Assembly (NCBI GenBank): GCA_036426205.1
Contig: CM071568.1
Location: forward strand, 217,990,654-218,054,653
DNA from: Ascaphus truei
Taxonomy: Eukaryota > Chordata > Amphibia > Anura > Ascaphidae
Direction: 5' to 3'
DNA: 64,000 nucleotides
A model generated the notes under the pieces. The model did not search any database and was not told the origin of the DNA. It saw only the letters and a program-made list of their open reading frames with translations. Numbering within the stretch: the first letter of the stretch is position 1; every line of letters starts with the position of its first letter. Positions 1-11,780 of this stretch are shown here, in pieces. A program made the translations under genes and the position numbers.

Positions 1-230
1 ATTCTTCCTAGGCTTAGCCCTTTATACATTTTCTTTCTAAAAACATGTACAACCTTATCTTAAAGATATCTATTGGATCTATTGTATTTGGTGAATTATT
101 CACTAAAATTCGAATTCGCCACAAATATGGCATTTATCCCCAAGTTCGAATAATCGCAGATCCAATAATTTTTTTTTTATATTTACCACCTTAAAAAGGA
201 CTTTAAACATTAGTGAGAAACTATTCTTAA
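1..230. other. AT-rich sequence, nothing recognised
   Basis: No credible reading frame, repeat or RNA motif is visible before the first TA array. Confidence 0.5.
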
Positions 231-233
231 TTA

Positions 234-271
<38 letters not shown>
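231..271. repeat. (TA)n microsatellite
   Basis: Uninterrupted TA dinucleotides. Similar arrays lie at 311-339, 487-529 and 1309-1353, bracketing the ribozyme-bearing repeats of the first 1.5 kb. Confidence 0.95.
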
Positions 272-274
<3 letters not shown>

Positions 275-306
275 TTTGGTCTCTAATGTATGATTTGTAA
301 TGTATG

Positions 307-339
<33 letters not shown>

Positions 340-341
<2 letters not shown>

Positions 342-484
342 AGAGAATATTACCAGATGTAGGTCCGGAAAACCGAGACAGCACACAGCCAGGGAAGTAC
401 AAAAGCACTGTATTCATAAGCAATACATGGCACTGCATCCAACGTTTCGGTCATCAAAACGTGACCTTCCTCAGGGCCGTGCAC

Positions 485-485
<1 letters not shown>
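340..485 (-). mobile_element. PLE terminal fragment with hammerhead ribozyme
   Basis: This non-coding fragment lies between two TA arrays. Its minus strand ends in a hammerhead ribozyme (433-481). A diverged relative with the same order of short motifs lies at 1345-1475, again beside a TA array. Ribozymes of this kind are known in the pseudo-LTRs of Penelope-like elements, so I read both as PLE termini. No coding part remains. Confidence 0.5.
433..481 (-). ncRNA. type I hammerhead ribozyme (PLE type)
   Basis: On the minus strand the core CUGAGGA (complement of 468-474) is followed by stem II (GGUCA paired with UGACC around a short loop). Then come GAAA (complement of 445-448) and a minimal stem III beginning CGUU. 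The order CUGANGA, stem II, GAAA, stem III, UH matches the hammerhead consensus. Stem I pairing is only partial (GCAC with GUGC), so activity is uncertain. Confidence 0.6.
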
Positions 486-532
<47 letters not shown>

Positions 533-617
533 TCACTTTTTTTACTCACCATAACTTAACTCAGTATTATGGTTTAGCCTATCCCATAGCCTCTTTTGCA
601 TTCCCAGTAAAATCAAC

Positions 618-662
618 CCCACACTGATGAGACCCATTAAGGTCGAAACAGCTGTCTGTGGG
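618..662 (+). ncRNA. canonical hammerhead ribozyme, copy 1
   Basis: Stem I CCCACA (618-623) pairs with UGUGGG (657-662). CUGAUGA is at 624-630. Stem II is GACC (631-634) with GGUC (641-644) around a 6-nt loop. GAAA is at 645-648. Stem III is the palindrome CAGCUG (649-654), and the predicted cleavage is after C656 (UC). All invariant core positions are present. The palindromic short stem III suits the dimeric hammerheads described for PLEs and retrozymes. Confidence 0.88.
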
Positions 663-1020
663 TGGTTTTCTGGGTATGCACCTTAACCCTGGCTGTGCTC
701 AAAGCTGTGACCATGCAGCAAGCTTAAGCCTATAGGGAACCATGTTAAAAATGGTTATTGAGGCAAAAAGTGACACTGTGTGCTCATTTGCATGTCATTT
801 CCCAGAATCCCTTGCTGCAGTGGAAGTGCTGTATGTTGGGTGATAATGGGGAAAGGCAGGGTTGCAGACCTGCCTAAGACATCGATGACATCGCTATAAT
901 TATTTGCATATTTGCTTTCCTGTGGAGGGTTTTTGTCACTTTTTTTACTCACCATAACTTAACTCAGTATTATGGTTTAGCCTATCCCATAGCCTCTTTT
1001 GCATTCCCAGTAAAATCAAC

Positions 1021-1065
1021 CCCACACTGATGAGACCCATTAAGGTCGAAACAGCTGTCTGTGGG
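1021..1065 (+). ncRNA. canonical hammerhead ribozyme, copy 2
   Basis: Same sequence and structure as the ribozyme 403 bp upstream: stem I CCCACA/UGUGGG, CUGAUGA, GACC/GGUC stem II, GAAA and CAGCUG stem III. Cleavage at both copies would release one 403-nt monomer. Confidence 0.88.
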
Positions 1066-1308
1066 TGGTTTTCTGGGTATGCACCTTAACCCTGGCTGTG
1101 CTCAAAGCTGTGACCATGCAGCAAGCTTAAGCCTATAGGGAACCATGTTAAAAATGGTTATTGAGGCAAAAAGTGACACTGTGTGCTCATTTGCATGTCA
1201 TTTCCCAGAATCCCTTGCTGCAGTGGAAGTGCTGTATGTTGGGTGATAATGGGGAAAGGCAGGGTTGCAGACCTGCCTAAGACATGCAGATGAGCATACA
1301 GCTATATT

Positions 1309-1361
<53 letters not shown>

Positions 1362-1440
1362 CATTACCATGAAGCGGCAAAGAGGCGACAGCACTCAGAC
1401 AGTTTGAAGCAGTATTATGTATTAAACAAATAGCACATAT

Positions 1441-1475
1441 CTCCAACATTTCGATCCCACAGGGATATAGTAGAT
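1441..1475 (-). ncRNA. eroded hammerhead ribozyme
   Basis: The minus strand keeps a stem II (AUCCC paired with GGGAU), a following GAAA and a GUU. The CUGANGA strand has been lost, so this is a remnant. Confidence 0.4.
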
Positions 1476-1479
1476 GAAC

Positions 1480-3580
1480 TTCCCACAGGAAGTCTTGATT
1501 TACTGCAGCTTAGGCACAGTAAGCCGCATGAAGTATACAAAGTGACATCCTGTGGTTAGGTGTTTTTTTTTTATTTCAATTGCAATTTTAGTATCTGTCC
1601 ATCAGATAACACAGTGAATATCTGTTGATGGTCAGAGGGAGGCTATTAAACTGGACAAGCACTTAACAGTACAAATAACATGTTATTAATATGGTTTTAT
1701 ACACATATTTGTAATGTTCCGTGGCTTTTATAGGGTTCACTCTAAGATCACTTTAAAGGAGATGAAAAATCTGTTGCACCATATGGTAAGAACCTTTTGA
1801 AACAATAAAATTCACTTAAAACAAAAGACTGCAAACAACAATCACCTTTATATTCTACACAACTTCCAATTACGCACCTCGTACACTTGCAGTGGTATTT
1901 AAAAAAAAAAAAAAAACATGTATTTAGGGAGAAACTAACAACAATACCGAACTAAAAAACATAAAGAAAAGTACTAGACCAAAAAAGTTACACAAAAAAA
2001 AAAAACTAAAAACGTGACTAGTGCTAATGTGTGAGTGCACTGTACACTGTACTGTGAATAAATACCCACCTAATATGGGGATCATCTGCTGGGTGGAGCT
2101 GCCAAGGGGACCTCATACACAAGTCTCTCTAGGAACTTGTTAAAAAGATGTACTATAATCAACAAAATGCAATCCCCGGCGCATATACCTGATAAACATT
2201 AATTGGATAGATTGCCACTATTATGAACAATTGTCCACAGAACAGTCCACAAAGCAGTTCGATTCCAGAATAAGTCCATTGCATTTTGTTGATTGTAGTA
2301 TGTATTTAGGAAGATAAGATAGTACTGTGCAGTTACTTTAAATATAACATACATATCTTTCTAGAGTAGTTGTACCTACAGTATGCATGGAAAAATTATA
2401 GAGCTAATACTGATTACCATGTGTAATGTATTCCACCACATCCCTGTATATAGTAACATATGAATTGCAACATTGTTAAAGTCACTAGATTGGGCAAATA
2501 TATAAAAATATGTTAAAAAAATATTTTCAACGATGTCCAGTGGTCAAACAGGCGAGTATTGATTCTTGGAAGGCGAGTCAAGCTGCATGAGCATCCAGTA
2601 AGAATGTAGAGAAAGCCAGCCAGAATGCAGAGAAGCCCAGTCAGCATGCAGAGAATCCCTGTGAAGTCCAAAGAATGTGATTGGCAATGCCCTGATTTTA
2701 TTACTGTTTAGTGAATAGGCCAGATTGAGTGTTATACTGTATCTGTCTGAATCATTGTCCACTCCACTGCCACTAAAAGTCTAGTAGCATTGCGTGATTA
2801 TCTGACTCAGAAAAAGGAGTTCAGTAATTAATAATTAACACAACTGGTTACAGAGGCTGACTGTGTCTGAAATTAACTAAAAATAGTGAAACATTGCAGT
2901 AGCCTAATTTGTCAGTGTCTCACCGAGAGTGACATTTATAAGTAGTTACACAGTTTCAGGTTCCTCTGCAGTGCAGGATGCTCCTGAAACTAAACACACA
3001 CAACACCAGCAAGCTCTTTTGGGGAACCCCTGCTCCTGAAACTATACTCTGCATTCAGAACAGGTATAAACTACATATCCCTCCTAGCAATCAAACACAC
3101 TCACAATACAGTCCTGGCAGAAGTTACACATTCTCATCTCTGCCTTACAGGATGTGTGTAAGGAAATGAGGCATGTTCTGGTTCTGATTTCCTATGCGTG
3201 TAATGGGTTAATTCTTGTCACTTAGTAAAAATATCTATTGCTGCTGTAATTATGCTTAGATTGTCCAGAATAGTTTATTGTGAGCTTCACACAGCTTACT
3301 TTCTCTCTTCTGTCTGCCTCAACATACTTCCTCATTTAAGTCAGGTTTATGGCACCCGAGGAGGTTAATGTTTTAGTGGAAATCAATGTTTGTTTTTATT
3401 TAAATGTAATATATCTTATTTTGTAGTGTTTTTTAATTTGTAGGATGCCTGTTCATTGCCCTTGTGACCATCCAAGCCCATATTGTGGGCATGTTTTACA
3501 GCAGTGACAATCAATGGGTAGAGGGGGTGGAGGGTGGGGGTGCCCTGGGGAGGGTGGTTAGGCCACCTCGGTGGGTAGTG
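1480..3580. other. non-coding, no gene seen
   Basis: No supported gene. The only structure I see is a 26-bp inverted repeat (about 2147-2174 against 2278-2303), which could be a small fold-back element. Confidence 0.5.
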
Positions 3581-4589
3581 GGGGGGGGGGGGTTAACCCA
3601 TTTATTACCATAGCGGTTAATAACCACTGAGGTGCTTAAAGGCTTACAGGCCAGTAGTTAATTTTTTTTTAATTTTACTGTGTAGTGCCCACTGAAGATG
3701 TGGAGGATGAGGATGGCCTTCATCCTGGCAGGGGTAAGTACAATTTTTATTTACTGTATGCTGGCTGGGTAATGTTGCATTTTTAATGGGCAAATGCGCT
3801 ATTATCCAGATTTGGATAATAGGAATGTTGCCCAATTATTGTACTGTATGTGTACTGTATGTGTTGGGGTGGGGGGAGAAGTTTATTGGGGGTAGAGGGG
3901 GTGGATGAAGGAAGTAGTTGCTCTGGGGTGGGTGGTTTGGTCTCTCGTGTGAGTTGTGTGAGGTGTGAATCCCTTCATTTCCGTAGCAAGGTAATGAAAG
4001 GGTAAACCCCTCCCGCAACCCCTGGCCTATCCACCCACCATGGAGCAACTAACCCATTCACCAACCCCCTCAACCCCCAATAATCAGGTACTCGGGTTTA
4101 ACCCCATCATTGCCTTAGCATTTACCCGCCAATGTAATGAAATAGTTGTTGTCTTTTTTTTTTAAATACCTCAGTCTTGAAGCATTTGGTCTCTGGAGCT
4201 GTACCACATTAACTTATCTCCCAGCATTGTTTAAATTTCCCGCGTCACGTGAGCGGGACATTTAAACTTTGTGAAGAGAGGTCCGTGAATTTGTCTCTAT
4301 TTTACCCTTCTTGCAATTTTATAGATAAAATAAGTAAACGTACTATCCCACTTTGCACCTTATTTAGGATCATAGAAATATTGATGACTCAATACTTATT
4401 TTTTTGCTATTAACGCACTCAAAAAATATTTTTTCGAATTTGATAATATCTCCACTTTTTGGAAACGTGATGAATCAGGCAAACATACATTACCATTCAA
4501 GATCTAAATTATCTTCTAGCAGAGCAAGTCACTGAGCAAGAACATACTGCTTTCTTTTCCGAATAGATTTGGGCCTACAGAGGAGATCG

Positions 4590-5055
4590 AGGTTTTATTT
4601 TAAGCAGGCTAGGGACTCTTATGTATCAACTTTTGAGAAATTGGTTGAACAAAATGTATTGTTATCGGATTAAGATTCACATCCTCTCTTTCATAATCTA
4701 AGACTGAACAAAGAGCTTTGATTGCAATAAAACAACAAAAATATCACTATTAAAAATACGAATACTGGAGGTGCTGTTGTTATTCAGAACACAATGGATT
4801 AAAGATGGGAAGCTCTTAGACAACTTTATGATACCAACTTTTATTCAAAACTCAAGTTGGATCCTACCCAGAAGTTCTGGGGTGAATTTTAGACTCTTTT
4901 GGAGTTAAGTAAGGTCCTATGTGTCCTGACTGGCAAGGAACTTGATTTTATTTTTGTCCCATGTCCAGTGATACCCATCTTCCCTCATCTCCCAAAGATC
5001 CATAAGTCACTAAACCACCCTCCAGGCAGTCCCATGGTAGCTAGCATTGGATCTT
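4590..5055 (+). pseudogene. decayed PLE reverse transcriptase, N-terminal part
   Basis: Broken frames read through the N-terminal PLE region. They include a degenerate GGAVVIQN segment that corresponds to the DKG-motif region. Further on comes FPHLPKIHKSLNHPPGSP, which aligns with HLPKVHKSLSNPPGRP in the intact element at 31766-34453. Stops and frame changes show it is dead. The match ends near 5055 and the palm and endonuclease are absent. A second, equally broken copy is in U' at 13130-13640. Confidence 0.75.
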
Positions 5056-5387
5056 TGCGAGATGGGATTACCAGATACAGTAGCGACCAACTTTATTCTA
5101 ACTCGGCTAACTCCGCGAATTTCAGATCATCCCGGTTATGTGCGGTTTTGTATCGTTTTTGCCCGGAGTGTATTGCGTTATTTTCGCGGCTGTGATTTAA
5201 GCATTTTATTCCCGCTGTCTGCAATACTGCAATGCCGTGTAAAAACTCATGGGGGCGTTTGCGAGCTGTTGTCTTTGAAGCCGTCCCCTGGCGAGATGTG
5301 TTTGCAGCAGAGAGAGATCCGCTGCTCTCTCTGCGCAAACATCGGCACATTAAAAATTATTTTAAATATATTTTTATTCATAGTGTA

Positions 5388-5640
5388 GATGTGCAGAGGG
5401 TCTCCGGAGCTGAACCGCATTGGTTTCAGGTCCGGGGACCCCCTGCTTCCCGAGATACAGGCCCCTTTATGGGGTGCCGGTAGCCCCGCGCATTTAAAGG
5501 TCCTGATCACGAGACCGTGGAATGTAAACAAAGCAGAGGGATACCGGCACCCCATAAAGGGGCCTGTATCTCGGGAAGCAGGGGGTCCCCGGACCTAAAA
5601 CCAAAGCGGTTCCGCTCCAGAGACCCTCTGCACATCTACA
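5388..5640. repeat. about 240-bp compound hairpin module, copy 1
   Basis: The two halves are near reverse complements of each other, each running from CTCCGGAG-like ends through GGGGACCCCCTGC to a GATACCGGCACC centre. Six copies occur in U, L, U' and R. Confidence 0.8.
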
Positions 5641-5971
5641 GTATGAATAAAACACCCATATCAATAAACACTCGTTCCTTACCTTTGCGGCTATGTGCTA
5701 TGGTAACGAAGCAGCATGAATGTATTTTTAATAATATTGTACAGTGAGCAGGGGGTTCCCTGAGCCACAAATCAAAGCTCACGGGACCCCCTGCTCCTGC
5801 ACAATATTATTAAAATACAGAAATGCTGCTTCATTACCATAGCTGATAGCCGCTAAGGCAATGAAGGGGTTAACCCATCGTGCCCGCTTTATTGTGGGTA
5901 GCGGGGGTGGGTGAAAGGGGTATTTGGCTCTTGGTGTGAGTTTAGGACTTGCAGGGGTGTTGCGGGTGCAC

Positions 5972-6024
5972 TTAACCCCTTCACGACCGTAGCAGTTAAT
6001 ACCGCTATGGTCATGAAGGGGTTA
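5972..6024. repeat. 53-bp palindrome (AACCCCTTnA family)
   Basis: Near-perfect palindrome starting TTAACCCCTTCACGACCGTA and closing with its reverse complement. Related copies are at 10282-10334, 14519-14571, 16620-16670 and 58686-58738. Confidence 0.8.
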
Positions 6025-6170
6025 ACCCATCCCGCTACCCCCGCAAGCCCTAAACAAGCACCGTTGGGGCTAATACCCCCTTCACCCACCCCCGCTACCC
6101 ACAATAAAAAAAATTCACACACAGCAGCCCCACAATAAATAAATAAATCTAAATAAATAAATTATTGATA

Positions 6171-6212
<42 letters not shown>

Positions 6213-6689
6213 TGCTGCACACACTTTCTTCGAGCAAATAACCAGTTTTGTACCTGGCAGATACCTGGAATGCGCCGCTCCTCACCTCTGACAGCCGACT
6301 TTGCGTTTTCCTTCCCAGCCACGGTTCATGCCTGGCTGACGCGGCGGCTGATCTGATAAATGATAATGATCAGGATTTAATAGGCTGAAATGCTTCCGTG
6401 TCCACCAGATGGCATAAATTCATGAATTGTAATGCGTAATATATACAGTTACTGTATATACACAGTATATACATATATATATATATATATATATACTGTA
6501 TAACAACAACCCCTATAACCCCCTAACATACAGTACTGTACACATACAGTACTGTATATGCACATACAAAATGATACTATGGGCCGGCGGGGGCGAGATG
6601 TGTTTGCAGCAGAGAGAGATCCGCTGCTCTCTCTCTGCGCAAAACAGCCACAATTAAAAATGATTTTAAATAATTTTTATTTATAGTGT

Positions 6690-6945
6690 AGATGTGCAGG
6701 GGGTCTCGGGAGCTGAACCGCACTGGTTTCAGGTCGGGGACCCCTGCGCTCCCCGAGATACAGACCCCTTTATGAGGTGCCGGTATCTATCTGTGTTCAA
6801 GTGCCCGATCACGCTGATCGCGCCTGTAAACCAAGCAGAGCAGAGGGATACCGGCACCCCCTAAAGGGGCCTGTATCTCGGGGAGAGGGGGTCCCCGGAC
6901 CTAAAACCACAGCGGTTCTGCTCCGGAGACCCTCTGCACATGTAC
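6690..6945. repeat. compound hairpin module, copy 2
   Basis: Same two-sided module as at 5388-5640, preceded by the same palindromic block built on GCAGCAGAGAGAGATCCGCT. Confidence 0.75.
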
Positions 6946-7309
6946 AGTATAAATAAAAACACATATTAATAAACACTCGTCTTTACCTTAGCGGCTATGC
7001 GCTATGGTAAAGAAGAATCTTTCTGATTTTTATAATATGTACAGTGAGCAGGGGGTTCCCTGAGCCAGAAAATCTAAACTCAGGGGGCCCCTGCTCCTGC
7101 TCAATATTATTAAAAATACAGAAATGCTGCTCATTACCATAGCGGATAGCCGCTAAGGCAATGAAGGGGTTAACCCACCGTGCACGCTTATTGTGGGTAC
7201 GGGTAGCGGGGGTGGGTGAAGGGGTATTTGGCCCTTGGTGTGAGTTTAGGACTTGCGGGGGGGTTGGGGGTGCACTTAACCCCTTCACGACCGTAGCATT
7301 AATAACGCT

Positions 7310-7720
7310 TGATTGGTTACCATACCAGTGAGGGGCGGCCATGTGCCTTTTCATGACGTCATCTTAAAGGCAATTGAAGCAAAGCCATTTGATTGGCTGT
7401 GTTTCATTCCTTTAAGTGACGTCATCATTTTTTTTTTGCGGCCCAAACACCATGGTTTTCACGGTCCAATCAGGACCGTGGGAACCATGACGCAAATGTG
7501 ACGTCATAGGCCTTTAAAAGCCATGTCGTCTCATTTTGAAGCTAGACCGCCGTGGAGGAAGGACCTACCGGGAAAGAAAGAAGAACCAGGGCGTGGCCGC
7601 AGACAGAAGAAGACCCCGCCCCGCCCCGCTGGAAGGGATAGAAGAAGAAAACAGATGAAGATGGATACAGATAGAAGACCCGTGGATTGATTTGGATTTA
7701 GTTTAATGTTTATTATTTTC
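7310..7720 (+). other. promoter-like block in arm L
   Basis: Several GATTGG/CCAAT and TGACGTCA (CRE-like) motifs lie within about 250 bp, followed by a purine-rich GAAGAAGA stretch. A diverged block with the same order is at 44340-44700. This suggests a transcribed repeat with its own promoter, but no start site can be assigned. Confidence 0.35.
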
Positions 7721-9587
7721 TGGTTAATTATTTTATGGGTTCCTGATTGTGGATTGGTTCGTGAGTAAGCTGCGCAACGGGAGTCGGTGGGGGCAAGTAA
7801 TGGTAAGTGAACTACAGTAAAGAAATGTATTTTATTTAACTTGTTAATTTTTCAAAAGGTGTTTTTTAACAGTGTGTATTTTTTTTTTTTGTGGTATATC
7901 ATTTCTTGCCACTGTATGTATGTATGTATATATGTCCTAGAGAGATATATACATACAGTACAGTACAGGGTAAGAAATGATGTTGTTTTTAAAAGCTGGA
8001 ATTAGATGTTTTAAATTATTTTGTGTATGCTGCTACAGTATGCTTTATTGTGAGTTTAAAGTATTTTAAAATTAGATAGATGTATTTTTTGGTATTGATG
8101 TGTGTTTGAGGAAGGTCAGGGATAGGCTTGGTTTGTAAGGTTGTATTTTGTCGCGTACTTATATTTTTTCAAAGGCTTAATTGTTCTGCTCTAGGCGTGA
8201 ATTTGTTAATGGTTTTTGTTCGGGATCTAGTGTGAATTGTTTAGGGATGTAAATAATGATTGCTAATTGAGTTTTGTTACTTGCAGAATGTATATGGTGC
8301 ATAGATATTTGGCATCATTTATATTGGAATGTAAGTTGTTTAAATGGCTTTTCAGAGGTTTAGTGATGATTTAGATTGAGAGATCAGTTATAAATATTAA
8401 AGGAAATGATTATTTAATTTAGTTTGTATGTATGAGAAGTGTTTGGTTGTAGGACAGTGTTTTGATAACCCTCTACATTTATTTGTACTGTATATTGGTT
8501 TATCATGGGTGTGTATATAACGTGTGTATATATATATATATATATATAACTGTATATATCTCTCTCTCTTTCTCTTTCTCTCTGTCTCTTCTGTATATAT
8601 TATCATGGTTATCATGGGTGTGTATATAACGTTGTGTGTATGTATATATATATTATATATATTATATATATATATATATATATAATATATATATAATATA
8701 TATATATACTGTATATTCTCTCTCCTCTTTCTCTCTGTCTCTCTTATATATATATACAGTATTATATATATAGTTGCATGATGAAGACAGTACAAATCAT
8801 GGGTGAGGGTGGGTATCGGGCCTGTGTGGATTACCCCTTAATCACCTTGCGGTTATTATCTGATAAGGTGTTAAGGGGTAATTGATATCTGAATGTAATT
8901 GCAATGTATTGGCGTTTGATTTGTTTACTTGTGTAGGGCAGTATGCTTTTGATAACCCTTCTACATTTATTTGTACTGTATATTGGTTTATCATGGGGTG
9001 CGTATATAATGTGTGTATATATATATATATACTGTATATATATCTCTCTCTCTCTCTCTTTCTTCTGTTCTCTGTATATATATACAGTATATATATATAG
9101 TTGCATGATGAAGCCACAGTACAAATTCATGGGTGAAGGGTGGGTATCGGGCCTGTGTGACTATAACCCCTTAATCACTTTTTGCGGTTATTATCTGATA
9201 AGGTGTTTAAGGGGTTTTGTATCTGAATGTATATTGCAATGTATTGGCTTTGTATTTGCTATGTATGTTGTGGAAAAGACAAGGATTTTGCTTGCAACGG
9301 ACACTCGTATTGAGTAGGTCAGTAGTAATTTATTTATTTGTATATGCTAGTTAATGTTTTTAATAATGGGCAATTAATCTATTATCCATATCTGGATAAT
9401 AGTTATTTTGCACATTATGTACTGTAGGTGTTGGGGGGGAGGGTGTATGTATTGAATGTATAGGCCAGGTTATTTTTTTTTTTACATTGAGGTTTGATTC
9501 CGTGGTTTGCGTGGGCCTCTGGAGACCACCTGTGGGTATCCTCGGGTATCCAAGGGTATCAGGCTGGTGTTCCACGGGTGACACATG

Positions 9588-9755
9588 CGGGGATGATGAT
9601 GTGTGGTCCCACTTCTGTGGGAGCACCGCGGACCCGTATGTCTGCGGGGATGACGATGTGTGGTCCCACTTCTGTGGGGGCACCGCTGACCCGTAGGTGC
9701 GGGGATGATGATGTGTGGTCCCACTTCTGTGGGGGCACCGCGGACCCGTAGTGAG
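9588..9755 (+). repeat. 55-bp minisatellite, 3 units
   Basis: Units start at 9588, 9644 and 9699, each containing GTGTGGTCCCACTTCTGTGG, a small hairpin. The inverted copy lies at about 17190-17345. Its chance open frames are broken in the other arm. Confidence 0.8.
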
Positions 9756-10281
9756 CACCCGTGAGTTCCCCAGACCCCGAGGGAACCACCCGAGGCCCCC
9801 GCAGACCCTGTGGGTTTGACCCGGGGCTCCCAGAAATCCTTGGGCCTACCGTGGAGACCAATGTGGCCCACGGTGACCCAAAGAGACCACCTGGTGCCAT
9901 GGGCTGGCAGGATCCACCAGCAGGCCTCGAGAACCTGTGTAAAAAAGGGCTGCTGGTAAACTGTAGGTCTGTCCAGGTGCCCTGCCAGCCCACCGGGACT
10001 AGCGTGGGGCGTGCGTTATGAACCCTGTATGTAAAAGGAATAAATCTTGTATTTATGGGGGGGCACAGGGGTGGGGGGGTAATGTATTTAATAAATATAA
10101 TGCTGTTTATTGTGGTCATTGTAAGTTTGTATGTGTGGGTACTGGGGGTGGGGTGTTTCCCCAACGGTATGTGGGTAGGCCTCTTGTGGGTACGACTGGT
10201 GTGGTCGGCCTCACGGGGGGGGGGGGGGTTAGTGTGGGAGGGTATGTAGGCATCCCGAGTGGTGGGTGAGGGTGGGTGGGG

Positions 10282-10334
10282 TAACCCCTTCATGACTGTA
10301 GCGGTTAATAACCGCTATGGTGATTAAGGGGTTA
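10282..10334. repeat. 53-bp palindrome, arm L
   Basis: Near-perfect palindrome of the AACCCCTT family; the arm R counterpart is at 16620-16670. Confidence 0.85.
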
Positions 10335-10550
10335 GGCGACATTACTTTGTATGTTTTAATTTTTGTGTCTGTTTTGCAGAAGCGCGAGGGGCCATGGCCA
10401 GGATGGGGGGGGGGGGTAACGGTATGTGGGTGGGGGTGAGGGTGTTAGACCTCACAGTATGCACATTGGGTCCCACCCTCCCACATTTACATACAATGCA
10501 GGACAGCAGGGGGGAGATTTACTGGTAACAGAAACATCTCTCTGCCTCGT

Positions 10551-10667
10551 GCAATCTGTTTAAAGCCCCCTCCCCCTAATGGTAGTTTCTTTAAAATCTC
10601 TCTCCCTTCAGTGTAATCTGTTTAACAGAAACATTAGGGGGGAGGGGGGCTTTAAACAGATTACACT
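10551..10667. repeat. poly-purine fold-back
   Basis: A segment containing TTTAAAGCCCCCTCCCCCTA at about 10551-10581 is inverted at about 10631-10667. The arm R copy is near 16268-16420. Confidence 0.7.
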
Positions 10668-11170
10668 GAAGGCAGGGAGATTCAGGGAATGTACTGTATT
10701 GTTCATGTACATTGCCAATGCTGTGTATATGTATAGGTTTTTTACAATTAGGTAGATGTAATCCTTGGTATTGTAAGGGTTAGCTTTGGTTTTAAATTGT
10801 GTGTTCTGGTGGGTACTTACAGTATATATTGATTTTTGTTTACTTGATTGGTTAAAATAGTTGACTTGTTTGGAAGTGTTTGTATTTACTTGTAGAGTAG
10901 CTTGCAATTATATTGTTAACATTCATTTGCAGAATGTATATGGTGCATAGATTTTATGCATCATTTATACAATGTAAATGCAATGTACTGTGTGATTGGA
11001 ATGTTATGTTTTTATATTGTAAAATCAGTTAGGATTATTAAATGGATTATTATTATTGTCTGTATAGGAAGCGTTATTTATAGGACTGTATGATTTTGAT
11101 AACCATCTACTGTATTTGTATATTGGTTCATCATCTGTGTGTACAGTATATATACTGTATACTGTATATA

Positions 11171-11174
<4 letters not shown>

Positions 11175-11222
<48 letters not shown>
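11175..11222. repeat. (TA)n microsatellite
   Basis: TA dinucleotide array. Arm R has an interrupted equivalent at about 15735-15787. Confidence 0.95.
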
Positions 11223-11226
<4 letters not shown>

Positions 11227-11519
11227 TACACAGTATATACTGATATAGTGATAGGGATTGTTATATATATATACTGTATATATCCAGTATATATATATAC
11301 AGTATATATTTATTTCTCTTCATGTATTTATTTATTTATTTAGATTTATTATAATTGTGGGGCTGCTGTGCGTGAATTTTTTTATTGGGGGTGAGGGGGG
11401 TGTTTGGCCCTTGGTGTGAGTTTAGGACTTGCAGCAGCAGCACAATTAAAAATAAATCTAAATAAATAAATAAATAAATGATATAAAAAATAAATTTAAA
11501 TACATTTTATTGATACTGT

Positions 11520-11780
11520 ACATGTGCGAGGGTTCCAGAGCAGAACCGCACTGGTTTCAGGTCTGGGACCCCCTGCTCCCCGAGATATAGGCCCCTTTAG
11601 GGGGTGCCGGTATCCCTCTGCTCTGCTTGGTTTACAGGCCGCGATCACGTGGTCGGGCCCTTTAAACCAAGCAGAGGGATACCGGCACCCCCTAAAGGGG
11701 GCTGTATCTCGGGGAGCAGGGGGTCCCCAGACCTGAAACCAACTCGGTTCAGCTCCGGAGACCCCCCTGCACATCTACAC
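11520..11780. repeat. compound hairpin module, copy 3
   Basis: Same module, with both halves intact around a GATACCGGCACC centre. Confidence 0.75.

Larger units (their letters stand above)
531..1285 (+). repeat. tandem 403-bp retrozyme-like repeat, 1.9 copies
   Basis: Two nearly identical direct copies (531-933 and 934-1285) have a period of 403 bp; the second ends about 50 bp early. Each carries a complete hammerhead ribozyme at the same place. Neither contains an open frame. Tandem non-coding units of a few hundred bases with one type I hammerhead each are the hallmark of retrozymes, the non-autonomous retroelements that yield small circular RNAs in plants and animals. An expanded PLE pseudo-LTR is the alternative. 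A diverged minus-strand relative is at 36620-37560. Confidence 0.65.
3590..6180 (+). repeat. unit U of the composite repeat
   Basis: This block is repeated in direct orientation at 12230-14720 (offset about 8,550). In order it holds: a palindromic motif; a block ending in a consensus-like splice donor near 3735; a palindromic ATTATCC motif near 3790-3840; a decayed PLE reverse-transcriptase fragment (4590-5055); a compound hairpin (5388-5640); a second hairpin pair around 5750-5850; and a palindrome at 5972-6024. It ends in a TA array. The distal part (5285-6030) is related to the start of arm L (6592-7290). No intact gene is present. Confidence 0.8.

Noticed and set aside
8397..9317. Several open frames rich in Tyr and Ile
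   Set aside because: They are readings of TA and CT microsatellites, not proteins.
9559..10293. 244-codon open frame on the minus strand (proline/glycine rich)
   Set aside because: It runs through the 55-bp minisatellite, and the inverted copy at about 16680-17450 has frame breaks, so the coding potential is not conserved.
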